From contig NZ_AP024651.1 of the NCBI RefSeq assembly GCF_019977295.1, forward strand, positions 4,464,001 through 4,528,000: a DNA stretch of 64,000 nucleotides. Direction: 5' to 3'. A model generated the notes under the pieces. It was not told the DNA's origin. It searched no databases and saw only the letters and a list, made by a program, of their open reading frames with translations. Positions 35,652 through 43,759 of this stretch are shown here, piece after piece; within the stretch, counting starts at the first letter, position 1; each line of letters starts with the position of its first letter. The position numbers and the translations under genes are program-made. This DNA is from Arthrobacter sp. StoSoilB20 (GTDB taxonomy: Bacteria > Actinomycetota > Actinomycetes > Actinomycetales > Micrococcaceae).

Positions 35652-36086
35652 ATGGAAAAAGCAGACATCACCTTTCGCACCCGTAAATGGGTGCGGCCCG
35701 AGGACCTTAACGCCAACGGCACACTCTTCGGTGGCAGCCTGCTGAAGTGGATCGATGAAGAGGCCGCGATCTACGCCATCCTCCAACTTGGTAACGGCCG
35801 CGCCGTGACCAAGTACATTTCCGAGATCAACTTTGTCAGCTCCGCGGTTCAGGGCGACCTGGTGGAGATGGGCCTGACGGCGAAACGCTTCGGGCGCACG
35901 TCCTTGACCATGCGCGCCGAGGTCCGCAACATGATCACCCGCGAGGCCATCCTGACCATCGAGGAGATTGTCTTCGTCAACCTCGGGGCCGACGGACGTC
36001 CGCAACCACACGGTTACACGGAAATCACGTACGACCGGGACCGCATCCCCACGCATCACCTGACTGAAACGCTCGACGAAGACTGA
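35652..36086 (+). CDS. acyl-CoA thioesterase, hotdog fold
   Basis: A 144-residue single hotdog domain. NANGTLFGGSLLKWIDEEAA (~20-39) is the family helix with the catalytic Asp, as in YciA/cytosolic acyl-CoA hydrolases, and FGRTSLTMRAEVR a typical strand. It hydrolyses acyl-CoA to the acid and CoA. A strong terminator follows at 36207-36235. Confidence 0.9.
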   Translation: MEKADITFRTRKWVRPEDLNANGTLFGGSLLKWIDEEAAIYAILQLGNGRAVTKYISEINFVSSAVQGDLVEMGLTAKRFGRTSLTMRAEVRNMITREAILTIEEIVFVNLGADGRPQPHGYTEITYDRDRIPTHHLTETLDED

Positions 36087-36206
36087 ACCATCCGGCGTCG
36101 TGCGCTTTATCCGGACGCTACTGCAAGTACCGGAAAACGGTCCAGGTACGGGATTTCAGGCGGCAGCCTGAGGCATGCCGGGCGCTGAACGTGGCCTTGC
36201 GCGGGT

Positions 36207-36235
36207 GCCGGCGGCCGCGTAAAGCGGCCGCCGGC
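36207..36235 (+). terminator. terminator after the thioesterase gene
   Basis: Perfect 12-nt arms GCCGGCGGCCGC and GCGGCCGCCGGC around GTAAA, then TTGTATTTCC. It also faces the end of the convergent SDR gene (36311). Confidence 0.88.
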
Positions 36236-36310
36236 TTGTATTTCCGGTGACGGGAGTGATGCCACCGGAATCTGTGGGGTGCCGATCCGAAAACCGGCAC
36301 CGGTGGGACG

Positions 36311-37060
36311 TCAGCGCCGGTCGAACGTCAGCCCGCCGGGGACTTGGAATGTGGGCATCAGCTCAAGCATGCCCACGTTGACGTGGCGGGGCGTTTCAAT
36401 GGCGTAGTCCAGGGCGTTCACGATGTCGTCGGTAGTGAGGGATTCGTAGCCCTCGTAGTAGGTCTTCCAGGCTTCTTCCATGGCCTCGGGCGTTCCACCC
36501 AGGTTGCGACCAAAAATTTCGGTCTCCACGCGTCCGGGGCAGATCTCAGTGACACGGATGCGCTTGCCCACGGTGTCATTGCGGAGCTGGCGGGAGATCT
36601 GGTGCACGGCGGCTTTGGTGGCGTGATAGACGGTGTGGCCGTAGAAGTTGTACACGCCGGCGATGGAGCTGATGTTGATGACGTGCCCGAGGTCGCGCTC
36701 CACCATGCCCGGCAGGACCAGACGGGTGAGCTGCAGCAGGCCGCGGAGGTTCACGTCCACCAGCTCGTCAATGTCCTCTTCGGACGAGTCCAGGATGTTG
36801 CCCGGCCGGGAAACCCCGGCGCAGTTGACCAGGACGTCCACCTTGAGGTCATTCACGACGGCGGCCAGCGCGGCGGTGTCGGTCAGGTCCACTACGTGCG
36901 GGATGGCTCCGGTGCGGTCGGCCAACTCGGCAAGGCGTTCCTCGTTGCGGGCCACGGCGTGAACGGTCAGTCCGCGCTTGGCAAGCCGCTCGGCAATGGC
37001 TGCGCCCATACCGGTTGATGCTCCGGTGACGAGGGCGGTGGTGTAGTCAGAAAAAGACAT
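36311..37060 (-). CDS. short-chain dehydrogenase/reductase at the end of the pxp operon
   Basis: A 249-residue classical SDR. ATG 37060 with GGAG upstream. The nucleotide motif is ALVTGASTGMGAAIA (~9-23), NCAG near 82, and the catalytic YHATK near 149-153. It lies 84 nt after the MFS gene and in the same direction as pxpABC. Its place in 5-oxoproline metabolism is unclear. Confidence 0.9.
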   Translation of the reverse strand: MSFSDYTTALVTGASTGMGAAIAERLAKRGLTVHAVARNEERLAELADRTGAIPHVVDLTDTAALAAVVNDLKVDVLVNCAGVSRPGNILDSSEEDIDELVDVNLRGLLQLTRLVLPGMVERDLGHVINISSIAGVYNFYGHTVYHATKAAVHQISRQLRNDTVGKRIRVTEICPGRVETEIFGRNLGGTPEAMEEAWKTYYEGYESLTTDDIVNALDYAIETPRHVNVGMLELMPTFQVPGGLTFDRR

Positions 37061-37144
37061 TGGGTTCTCCAAAAGGTGGGGAATCGGTGGGGCAGAGTGC
37101 GCCAGGCTTGGAAGCCCGGCGCACTTGCCGGAGGTTGGTGGAGG

Positions 37145-38485
37145 CTAGGCGTCGCGCAGTGGTTCGTGGGCGCGGTCCTTGACCGTGCTGACCGCGATGA
37201 GGGTGCCAAGCGCCGTGATCACTGCGTAGAAGGCGGGCATGTAGATGTTTCCGGTGCTGCCGATCAGCCAGGTCATGAGCAGCGGGGCGGTGCCACCAAA
37301 CAGCGCGGAGGAGATGTTGTAGCCGAGGCCGTAAGCGGAGTAGCGGACGCGGGTGGGGAAGAGTTCGACGATCAGGATGTGGATAACTGCTGTGTGACCG
37401 GCGAAGACAATGGCCATGATGCAAGCGCCCAGGATTGCCAGGCCCATCTGGCCCGTGGCAATGAGTGCGTATGACGGGATGCCCAGCACAGCCATGGCGA
37501 TCGCAGAGCCGGCAATGACTTTCTTTCGGCCAACACGGTCGGAGAGTGCACCCATGAACGGGATGGCGATGCAGATGACCACCAGGCTGCATGCCGTGAC
37601 CAGGAGGGCTTCACCGATGGTGAAGTTCAGCTGCTTGCCCTTGAGGAACGTGGGCATGTAGGAGAACAGGACGTAGTAGCCCGAGCCGTTCATCAGCGGG
37701 ATGAAGAGGGCCAGCAGCATGGCCCGGCGGTGCTCCTTGGACTGGAAGGCTTCCTTGAGCGGGTTCTTGGAGAGGCCGCCCTCTTCCTTGAGCTTTTCGA
37801 AGTTGGGGGTATCGCTGATGGCCTTGCGGATGTACCAGCCGATGATGCCCATGGGAATGGCGACCAGGAACGGGATGCGCCAGGCAAACGCGCCGAAGCC
37901 GCCGCCGTCGATCGCTGCCTGCGTGAGCCAGGGCGACATGGAGAAGGCAACCAAAGTACCGGTCAGCAGAGCTGCGAAGGAGGCGATCTGGGCGTAGGAG
38001 GTAATGATGCCGCGCTTACCTTCGGGAGCATGCTCAGCCAGGAACGTCATGGCGCCGGCAGCCTCACCGCCAACGGAGAAGCCCTGGAGGAGGCGGAGGA
38101 GGACAAGGAGGATGGGAGCTGCGATGCCGATGGCCGCGTAGGGAGGCAGCAGTCCGATACCGGCAGTGGCCACACTGATCAGGAGGATGACAAAGACGAG
38201 GAGCTTTTGCCTGCCGATCCTGTCGCCGAGGTAGCCACAAACCACCGCGCCGAGCGGCCGCACGAAGAACGAGACCGCATAACCGGCGAACACGAAGAGC
38301 AGGGCGTTGTCCGGGTTGCCCGGCGCCAGGAAGACGAGCGCCAGCGTTCCCGCCATGAAGGCGAAAATGCCGTTGTCGTACAGTTCCACGAAGATGCCAA
38401 CACAACCTGCGGTGACAACCTTGCGGGTTTGGCGGCTCGTAAGCCGCTCATGCTGCACTGGCGCAGCGTTGGTGCTTGCGGTCAT
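37145..38485 (-). CDS. MFS transporter of the metabolite:H+ symporter type
   Basis: A 446-residue carrier with about 12 helices. Family features are FVRPLGAVVCGYLGDRIGRQ (~72-91, loop 2-3) and FGGTAPLLMTW near helix 11. This type imports organic acids such as shikimate, ketoglutarate or proline/betaine with protons. Position within the pxp operon suggests uptake of 5-oxoproline (pyroglutamate) or a related acid (inference). It starts 55 nt after the pxpC stop. Confidence 0.92.
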   Translation of the reverse strand: MTASTNAAPVQHERLTSRQTRKVVTAGCVGIFVELYDNGIFAFMAGTLALVFLAPGNPDNALLFVFAGYAVSFFVRPLGAVVCGYLGDRIGRQKLLVFVILLISVATAGIGLLPPYAAIGIAAPILLVLLRLLQGFSVGGEAAGAMTFLAEHAPEGKRGIITSYAQIASFAALLTGTLVAFSMSPWLTQAAIDGGGFGAFAWRIPFLVAIPMGIIGWYIRKAISDTPNFEKLKEEGGLSKNPLKEAFQSKEHRRAMLLALFIPLMNGSGYYVLFSYMPTFLKGKQLNFTIGEALLVTACSLVVICIAIPFMGALSDRVGRKKVIAGSAIAMAVLGIPSYALIATGQMGLAILGACIMAIVFAGHTAVIHILIVELFPTRVRYSAYGLGYNISSALFGGTAPLLMTWLIGSTGNIYMPAFYAVITALGTLIAVSTVKDRAHEPLRDA

Positions 38486-38540
38486 GACTTTTCCTTACTG
38501 GGATGAGCGTAGCAACGCCTACTGGTGTGACGACAGGGTT

Positions 38541-39554
38541 TTAGCTGCATGCCGCAACCGGTAGGTCCTGCCACTGGGGACGGCATCCGATGCCGAGGAG
38601 TCCGAAGACGGTGTTGACGGATTCGCGGAGTGTTTCAAGCTGGGCCCGCGAGCGCCTATGGGCGGCAGTAGCTTCTGCCACTGTGGTTTTCCGAAAACGG
38701 ACTTTGTCCCCTGGCCGCGCTTGGGCCAGGACATCCAGTCCGGCGCTGGTGACTACTGCAAGAACGGGATACCCGGCGGTGACGCCGCGTCCCCTGTGGA
38801 GAACCAGCAGTTCTTCCCTGGAGGGAACCTCGACGGCGCCCACTGGCACGCCGCGGGAAAGGACTTCGCCGTTTGAGGTTCTTTCCGGAAGTTCTCCGCC
38901 GAGCCGCAGGCCGATGTGGTTGCTGCGGCCGCTCACGGTGTACTCCGAGGTGAAGAGCAGGTCACCGGACGTGCCAAACCCGGCAACGTCCGGCCCGTCG
39001 GTCACATCGACCAACAGGTTCGAGTCCATGCTGGGGCGTTCAAGGCCCAGCCGGAAAAGCGGGAGGTCGAAGTAGGGCTGGCGGACGGGGCCGACGCTCT
39101 TCCTGGTGAGGAGCGAGGTGCCCTCTTTGAGCTGAAGTCCGAAGCCCACTACGGTGTCCGGTGCAACGCTGCCAAGCAGTGTTTCTGCCTCGATGGAGCC
39201 ATGGACGGCGATGTAGGCGCGAAGGCCCCGGTGGATTCCCCGGAGGGAGACTGTTTCTCCGGCACGCACCGAGACCGGTTCCCATTGGGTGGCCGGCCGG
39301 CCACCAACGGTAACTGTTAGCGGGGCACCGGTGACGGCGATGAGGATGTCGGTGGTGGCCTTCATCCGGAAGTCCAGGGCCGTGACCTCCACCAGGGGAT
39401 CGTTGTCCAGGTTTCCTGCCAGGATGTTGGCCGCACGGGCCGAGTACTGGTCCAAAGCACCGTTGACGGGAAGGCCGAAGCGGGGGCCGCGGGTCCGGCC
39501 AAGGTCTGTGACCACCGAGTTTCCTGGCTGCTGGATCAGGATGCCGCCGGTCAT
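38541..39554 (-). CDS. pxpC: 5-oxoprolinase subunit C (biotin-dependent carboxyltransferase family)
   Basis: A 337-residue protein of the KipA/PxpC family; LGRTRGPRFGLPVNGALD near the N-terminus and GFGLQLKEG are family blocks. With PxpA and PxpB it opens 5-oxoproline to glutamate using ATP. It overlaps pxpB by four nt (ATGA). Confidence 0.93.
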   Translation of the reverse strand: MTGGILIQQPGNSVVTDLGRTRGPRFGLPVNGALDQYSARAANILAGNLDNDPLVEVTALDFRMKATTDILIAVTGAPLTVTVGGRPATQWEPVSVRAGETVSLRGIHRGLRAYIAVHGSIEAETLLGSVAPDTVVGFGLQLKEGTSLLTRKSVGPVRQPYFDLPLFRLGLERPSMDSNLLVDVTDGPDVAGFGTSGDLLFTSEYTVSGRSNHIGLRLGGELPERTSNGEVLSRGVPVGAVEVPSREELLVLHRGRGVTAGYPVLAVVTSAGLDVLAQARPGDKVRFRKTTVAEATAAHRRSRAQLETLRESVNTVFGLLGIGCRPQWQDLPVAACS

Positions 39555-40345
39555 GGCTGCGCTCCCAAATCCACAGGACCCGACGCCGCAGGACTCAACT
39601 CCGCGCGATCCAGTTCCGCGCGATCCAGTTCCAGCGGCTCGAGTTCGGCACCGGCGTACAAGCCGAAGTCCTCAGTGCTGATCCGGCGGAACCGCAGGAT
39701 GTCACCTGGCTTGTACGGGACCAGTGGTTCGCGGCGGATGTTCAGGAGGGACAAGGGGGTTTGGCCGATGACGCACCAACCGCCCGGGGCGGTGGCCGGA
39801 GCGATGACTGCCTGGCGACCGGCAACTGCCACGGCACCTGCCGGGACACTGAGCCGGGGATCCTTGAGGCGGGGCACCGGTTTGGGGAAGGCGGGGCCGT
39901 CCATCATGGGGGATCCAGCGGGCGCACCCAGGCAACGAACGGTGTAGGTCTTTTCGGTGTGGAGGCGAATGACCTCCTCCACGGAAATCCCCTGGTGCTC
40001 AGCGACGCGCTCCAGATCGGGCCCGTATTCGCCGCCGTAGGCAACAGGAATATCGAACTCACGTGGTGCTGCGGCGGATTCACCGGCGTGGGCGAGTTCC
40101 AACAGCCCGAGCTTCACAAAAGCGCGTACTTGGCGTGCCGAGACAAGGACGGGGTCGAACTCCACCAGCACGGAATCGTACGTGGGAACCGCGCCGTGGA
40201 GACCTTCTGCACCACAGTTTTCCAGCCAGTCGGCCAGACCGTGGACGGTGAGCCAATTGCTTTCGCTGACCTCGGAGATTGCTACCACCCGGAGTGCGGA
40301 GTCACCGGATTCGTAGACCTCGGTGGGAACGGTTGGGCGCACCAT
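39551..40345 (-). CDS. pxpB: 5-oxoprolinase subunit B (KipI family)
   Basis: A 264-residue protein from ATG 40345 (MVRPTVP). The block CLGAPAGSPMMDG (~129-141) and RVPVPRL-like PVPRLKDPR follow the KipI/PxpB pattern. A repeated LDRAEL pair lies near the C-terminus. It begins one nt after the pxpA stop and overlaps pxpC by four nt, so the three subunits are made together. Confidence 0.93.
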   Translation of the reverse strand: MVRPTVPTEVYESGDSALRVVAISEVSESNWLTVHGLADWLENCGAEGLHGAVPTYDSVLVEFDPVLVSARQVRAFVKLGLLELAHAGESAAAPREFDIPVAYGGEYGPDLERVAEHQGISVEEVIRLHTEKTYTVRCLGAPAGSPMMDGPAFPKPVPRLKDPRLSVPAGAVAVAGRQAVIAPATAPGGWCVIGQTPLSLLNIRREPLVPYKPGDILRFRRISTEDFGLYAGAELEPLELDRAELDRAELSPAASGPVDLGAQP

Positions 40346-40346
40346 G

Positions 40347-41135
40347 TCAGGCCGCCTTCTTCTTTGCGTGCATGACCTCAGCCAAGGGCGCGATGTGGAC
40401 ACCGGCGGCGACGAGTTCCGAACGGATTCGACGTGCCAGCTCCACGGCGCCCGGGTTGTCTCCGTGCAGGAGGAGCGTATCGACGTCGATGGCGAGTTCC
40501 TTGCCGTTGACACAGCGGATCTTGCCCTCGACCACCATGCGCAGGGTCCTTTCAACGATCTCCGAGGGATCGTGGAGCACGGCGCCGGGCTGGCTGCGTG
40601 GAACCAGGGTGCCGTCTTCCTGATAGGCGCGGTCCACGATTCCTACGATGGCAACGTCCAGTCCGGCGGCGCGGGAAGCGGTGGCCAGTTCACCTTCCTG
40701 CGCCACGACGATGAGTTCGCTGTCCACCCTTGCACCGGCGTCAGCCACAGCCTGGGCATAATCGGCGCGAACAGCCACAAGATTGCCGAGCCGGCCGTGG
40801 GGCGCGAGGTGGGAGACCTTGGTTCCGTGGAATGCTGCAAAGCCATTAAGTGCACCCAGCTGGTACACGACGTCGTTCTGAACCTCGCTTGCAGAAAGGC
40901 CCATGTCGCGTCGGCCGAAACCCCTCAGGTCCGGAAAGCTGGGGTGCGCTCCGATGCCGACTCCGCGGCGGACGCATTCAGCCACGGTGGCAGCCATGAT
41001 GTCCGGATCACCGGCGTGGAAACCACAAGCGATATTGGCGCTTGTTACGATCTCCAGGAGTTCGGAATCGTCGCCCATGGTGTAGGCGCCAAATCCCTCT
41101 CCAAGATCCGCTACAAGATCAATAACCGGGTTCAC
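40347..41135 (-). CDS. pxpA: 5-oxoprolinase subunit A (LamB/YcsF family)
   Basis: A 262-residue protein, GTG start 41135 after AAAGAGA. DLVADLGEGFGAY (~6-18), NIACGFHAGDP (~34-44), HPSFPDLRGFGRRDM (~69-83) are the signature stretches of YcsF. It is the first gene of pxpA-pxpB-pxpC-MFS-SDR. A LysR gene is divergent from it. Confidence 0.95.
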   Translation of the reverse strand: MNPVIDLVADLGEGFGAYTMGDDSELLEIVTSANIACGFHAGDPDIMAATVAECVRRGVGIGAHPSFPDLRGFGRRDMGLSASEVQNDVVYQLGALNGFAAFHGTKVSHLAPHGRLGNLVAVRADYAQAVADAGARVDSELIVVAQEGELATASRAAGLDVAIVGIVDRAYQEDGTLVPRSQPGAVLHDPSEIVERTLRMVVEGKIRCVNGKELAIDVDTLLLHGDNPGAVELARRIRSELVAAGVHIAPLAEVMHAKKKAA

Positions 41136-41468
41136 GTGGTTCTCTTTCCGTGGGTTTGAATTAGTGGCGGAAATATCGAATCTCTCCCTTGGAGGCGAAA
41201 ATCAATTTCCCGAAAATTCATGGACGCTGGATTGAATCCGGAGCGTTGCCTGAAGTTCTTTCCAAAAGTCTCGCACTCCCACAGACCCCCGCACAAAGAC
41301 CTAATAGTTATCCCGTGATAGGTCTCCGTTATGACCTGCACCACCACGCCCTGTGGCGTGGGTCCCAGCAGCTGCCCGCTGGGCGATGCGTCTATATTTG
41401 AACATCGGGACCTGCCACCGAAGGGAACTTCCCACCCGTGGGGCACGGCTCTCCAGGAAGGTACATCC
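41136..41468. promoter_or_regulatory. divergent promoter region of pxp operon and lysR with a palindrome
   Basis: No gene in these 333 nt. They hold GACCTA-N15-TAGGTC at 41298-41324, a size and symmetry typical of LysR binding sites (T-N11-A type), 174 nt from the pxpA start and 145 nt from lysR. A good ribosome site (AGGAAGG) precedes lysR. Confidence 0.5.
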
Positions 41469-42413
41469 ATGGACACGCGGAAGCTCTCATACTTCGTGCA
41501 AATTGTTGACTCGGGGAGCATCACCAAGGCCGCCGCCGCCCTCCATGTTGCCCAGCCGGCCCTCAGCCAGCAGGTCTCGGCACTGGAGAACGACCTCAAG
41601 CAGCGCCTGCTCATCCGCAGCAAGCAAGGTGTGGAACCAACGGCAGCCGGGCACACCTTGTACCGCCATGCACAGTCGATCCTGAGGCTTGTGGAGCAGG
41701 CCAGGCAGGATGTTGCTTCCTCAGGTGCCGCGCCCTCCGGAAGGGTATCCATCGCAATCGCGCCCTACAGTATGGCCTCGAGCCTCACGCCCCAGATCAT
41801 CAGGGAAGTAGGCCGCCGCTACCCGGACATCGTGGTCCACCTGACAGAGATTTTCGGCGGCGTGTTGAGTGAAGCCATCAAGAACGGCCGCCTCGATATG
41901 GCCCTCATTTACGAGCCCGGAAAGATCCGGGGCGTCCAGTTCACCACCATGATCGTGGAGGACCTCCACCTGGTGGTTCACCCGGACGTCGACGTCAACC
42001 ACGGGAAGGACACCATAACGCTTGCCGAAGCGAGCACGGTGGGACTGTTCCTCCCCGAGAAGAACCACACACTTCGCCAGCTCATCGAGAAGGGCCTGAC
42101 GGACCAGGACCTCCCGCTGAAACTGGTGGGCGAAGTGGAGTCCGTCCCTTCGCTGACCCGGCTCATCCGCGCCAACCTAGGCGGCACGGTGCTGCCCAAG
42201 TCCGCCGCCGATGCCCTCTTCCCGGACCAGGACTTCAAAGTGCTGCGGATCGTGGAACCCGGCCTGCAGAGCAAGATCGCCCTCTGCACTCCGGACCACG
42301 AGCCTTTGTCCGAGGCCGCGTCCGCCGTGCTGTTGGTGGTCAAGGAAATGCTGCATCAACAACTGATCAACAAGTACGGGACCGACCCCGTGCAACTGCC
42401 GGCCCATCCATAA
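41469..42413 (+). CDS. LysR-family regulator, probable regulator of the pxp operon
   Basis: A 314-residue LTTR. ATG 41469 (MDTRKLSYF). The helix-turn-helix is residues ~16-40 (GSITKAAAALHVAQPALSQQ). The remainder is the substrate-binding-like domain with a weak signal for a small acid. Divergence from pxpA suggests control of 5-oxoproline use; the 41298-41324 palindrome is the candidate site. Confidence 0.92.
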   Translation: MDTRKLSYFVQIVDSGSITKAAAALHVAQPALSQQVSALENDLKQRLLIRSKQGVEPTAAGHTLYRHAQSILRLVEQARQDVASSGAAPSGRVSIAIAPYSMASSLTPQIIREVGRRYPDIVVHLTEIFGGVLSEAIKNGRLDMALIYEPGKIRGVQFTTMIVEDLHLVVHPDVDVNHGKDTITLAEASTVGLFLPEKNHTLRQLIEKGLTDQDLPLKLVGEVESVPSLTRLIRANLGGTVLPKSAADALFPDQDFKVLRIVEPGLQSKIALCTPDHEPLSEAASAVLLVVKEMLHQQLINKYGTDPVQLPAHP

Positions 42414-42536
42414 CAATCCCTTATCCGGACAGACAGCTTTGGTCTTATTCAGGACCGTTTTAATTTCCTACCATCGAATGAGAAAGACATTTGATAACGG
42501 CCTGCAGATTCCGCAGGCAGGGTAAAGGAGAATACG

Positions 42537-42758
42537 GTGAAAAAGATCAGCACAGTGGGATGGGTTTCGAATCCGACCCGCGGCACCATCAGCGCTCGAA
42601 CCGGATTTCATTGTCCGCGAAATGGTTTTTGGCGGCCTTCAGGCGGAATTGGCGAACCCTTGTTCGTCTTCGAAGGCAGCATGATGCCGGCCCATGCCGG
42701 CAACAGCATCGAATGGCACTTGGTGGACACGCGCCCGGGGCACTCCGGCCTCGACTGA
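42537..42758 (+). CDS. small Trp/Pro/Gly-rich protein, unknown function
   Basis: A 73-residue frame starting at GTG 42537 with AAGGAG 8 nt upstream, a strong start signal. The middle has TGFHCPRNGFWRPSGG, a Cys-Pro...Trp-Pro pattern loosely like small zinc-ribbon or YjzC-type proteins, then GSMMPAHAG. A single cysteine makes metal binding in the monomer unlikely. Expression is uncertain; the gene sits 123 nt after lysR. Confidence 0.45.
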   Translation: MKKISTVGWVSNPTRGTISARTGFHCPRNGFWRPSGGIGEPLFVFEGSMMPAHAGNSIEWHLVDTRPGHSGLD

Positions 42759-43062
42759 GCAGGCCAACCGCCCGCCGGACCGAGCCACCTCCGGACCAAG
42801 CCACCTCTGCACAAGCCGCAGCCCCGCAGCCCCGCAAACCCGGCCACCCGCCGTCGTCCAGCAACAGCCGTCGTTCACCGGCCTCAGTTGCACGCACCAA
42901 GGGCGCTTTGCTACCGGCAAGGCGCCTTTCCTGTGCCCAATCCCAAACCCAAGAACCCAAACCCCAACCCCCGCGCGCCCACACCCCGCGCCCACCAGGA
43001 AGCAAAACAGCACGCCAAAGGGCCGGCCGGCGTCCAGGACGGTGGCCGGCCCCGGAGCGACC
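42759..43062. repeat. intergenic region with G-quadruplex-like tract on the minus strand
   Basis: No credible gene. Repeats such as GAGCCACCTCCG/AAGCCACCTCTG occur near 42783-42812. At 42936-42972 the plus strand has six C-runs separated by 2-5 nt; the minus strand reads GGGGG-TT-GGGG-TTT-GGG-TTCTT-GGG and so on. It lies 90-130 nt past the end of the aldolase gene (43063), so it may be in its mRNA tail. Confidence 0.7.
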
Positions 43063-43737
43063 CTAGTCCTCGACCAGGAGGCCCTTCTCCTTCAGCTTCT
43101 CCGTCAGTCCGCACAACTCAATGGTGTTGCCGCCGTCGTGGTAGAGCTTGATGAGTTCGCGCTCGTGGTCGTCGCGGGCCTGTGAGAGGGCAATGACTTC
43201 CTCGGCTTCTTCGCGGCGGACCACCACCACACCGTCGGCGTCGCCGCGGAGGATGTCGCCTGGGTAGATGATCTCGTCGCCAAAGATGATCGGGTGGTTG
43301 ATGGGCCCGAGCGTTTCCTTCACGGTGCCCTTGATGCTGACGCTGCCGGAGAACACGGGCAGGCCAAGTTCAATCAGGTCCTGGGTGTCCCGGACCCCGG
43401 AGTCGGTGACCATCGCTGCGATGCCCTTGGCTTTCATGGCGTTGCCCAGGACGTCGCCGAACGTGCCGGCCTCGGCCATTTCCTGCGCACCGACCAACAC
43501 CACGTCACCGGCTTGTGCGTAGTGGATGGCCACCTGGAGCATGAGGTTGTCCTGCGGGGCACAGGCTACGGTGACGGCCGGGCCGCAGAAGGACATGGAA
43601 CGGTCGATCGGCTTGATCTTCGAGCTCAGTGCGCCGCGGCGGCCTTGGGCCTCGTGGATCGTGGCGGAGGAAAAGGCGGCGAGGCGACTGACGACGTCGG
43701 CGTCCGGGCGTTCGAATTTGGTCTTGACGTGAATCAT
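43063..43737 (-). CDS. 4-carboxy-4-hydroxy-2-oxoadipate aldolase/oxaloacetate decarboxylase, RraA family
   Basis: A 224-residue protein from ATG 43737 (MIHVKTKFER). HEAQGRRGAL (~28) and GTFGDVLGNAMKAKG, followed by TDSGVRD (Arg116, Asp117), match the class II aldolase LigK/GalC that cleaves CHA to pyruvate and oxaloacetate and also decarboxylates oxaloacetate. The catalytic Arg/Asp pair is in place. It is 22 nt after the aminotransferase gene, so co-transcribed. No dioxygenase of the protocatechuate 4,5 pathway is in the window. Confidence 0.85.
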   Translation of the reverse strand: MIHVKTKFERPDADVVSRLAAFSSATIHEAQGRRGALSSKIKPIDRSMSFCGPAVTVACAPQDNLMLQVAIHYAQAGDVVLVGAQEMAEAGTFGDVLGNAMKAKGIAAMVTDSGVRDTQDLIELGLPVFSGSVSIKGTVKETLGPINHPIIFGDEIIYPGDILRGDADGVVVVRREEAEEVIALSQARDDHERELIKLYHDGGNTIELCGLTEKLKEKGLLVED

Positions 43738-43759
43738 GGTGGGAATCTTTCTGTGGGGC

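Noticed and set aside
42694..43185. 163-codon plus-strand frame, Pro/Thr-rich
   Set aside because: It runs through repeats into the antisense of the aldolase gene, with no ribosome site.
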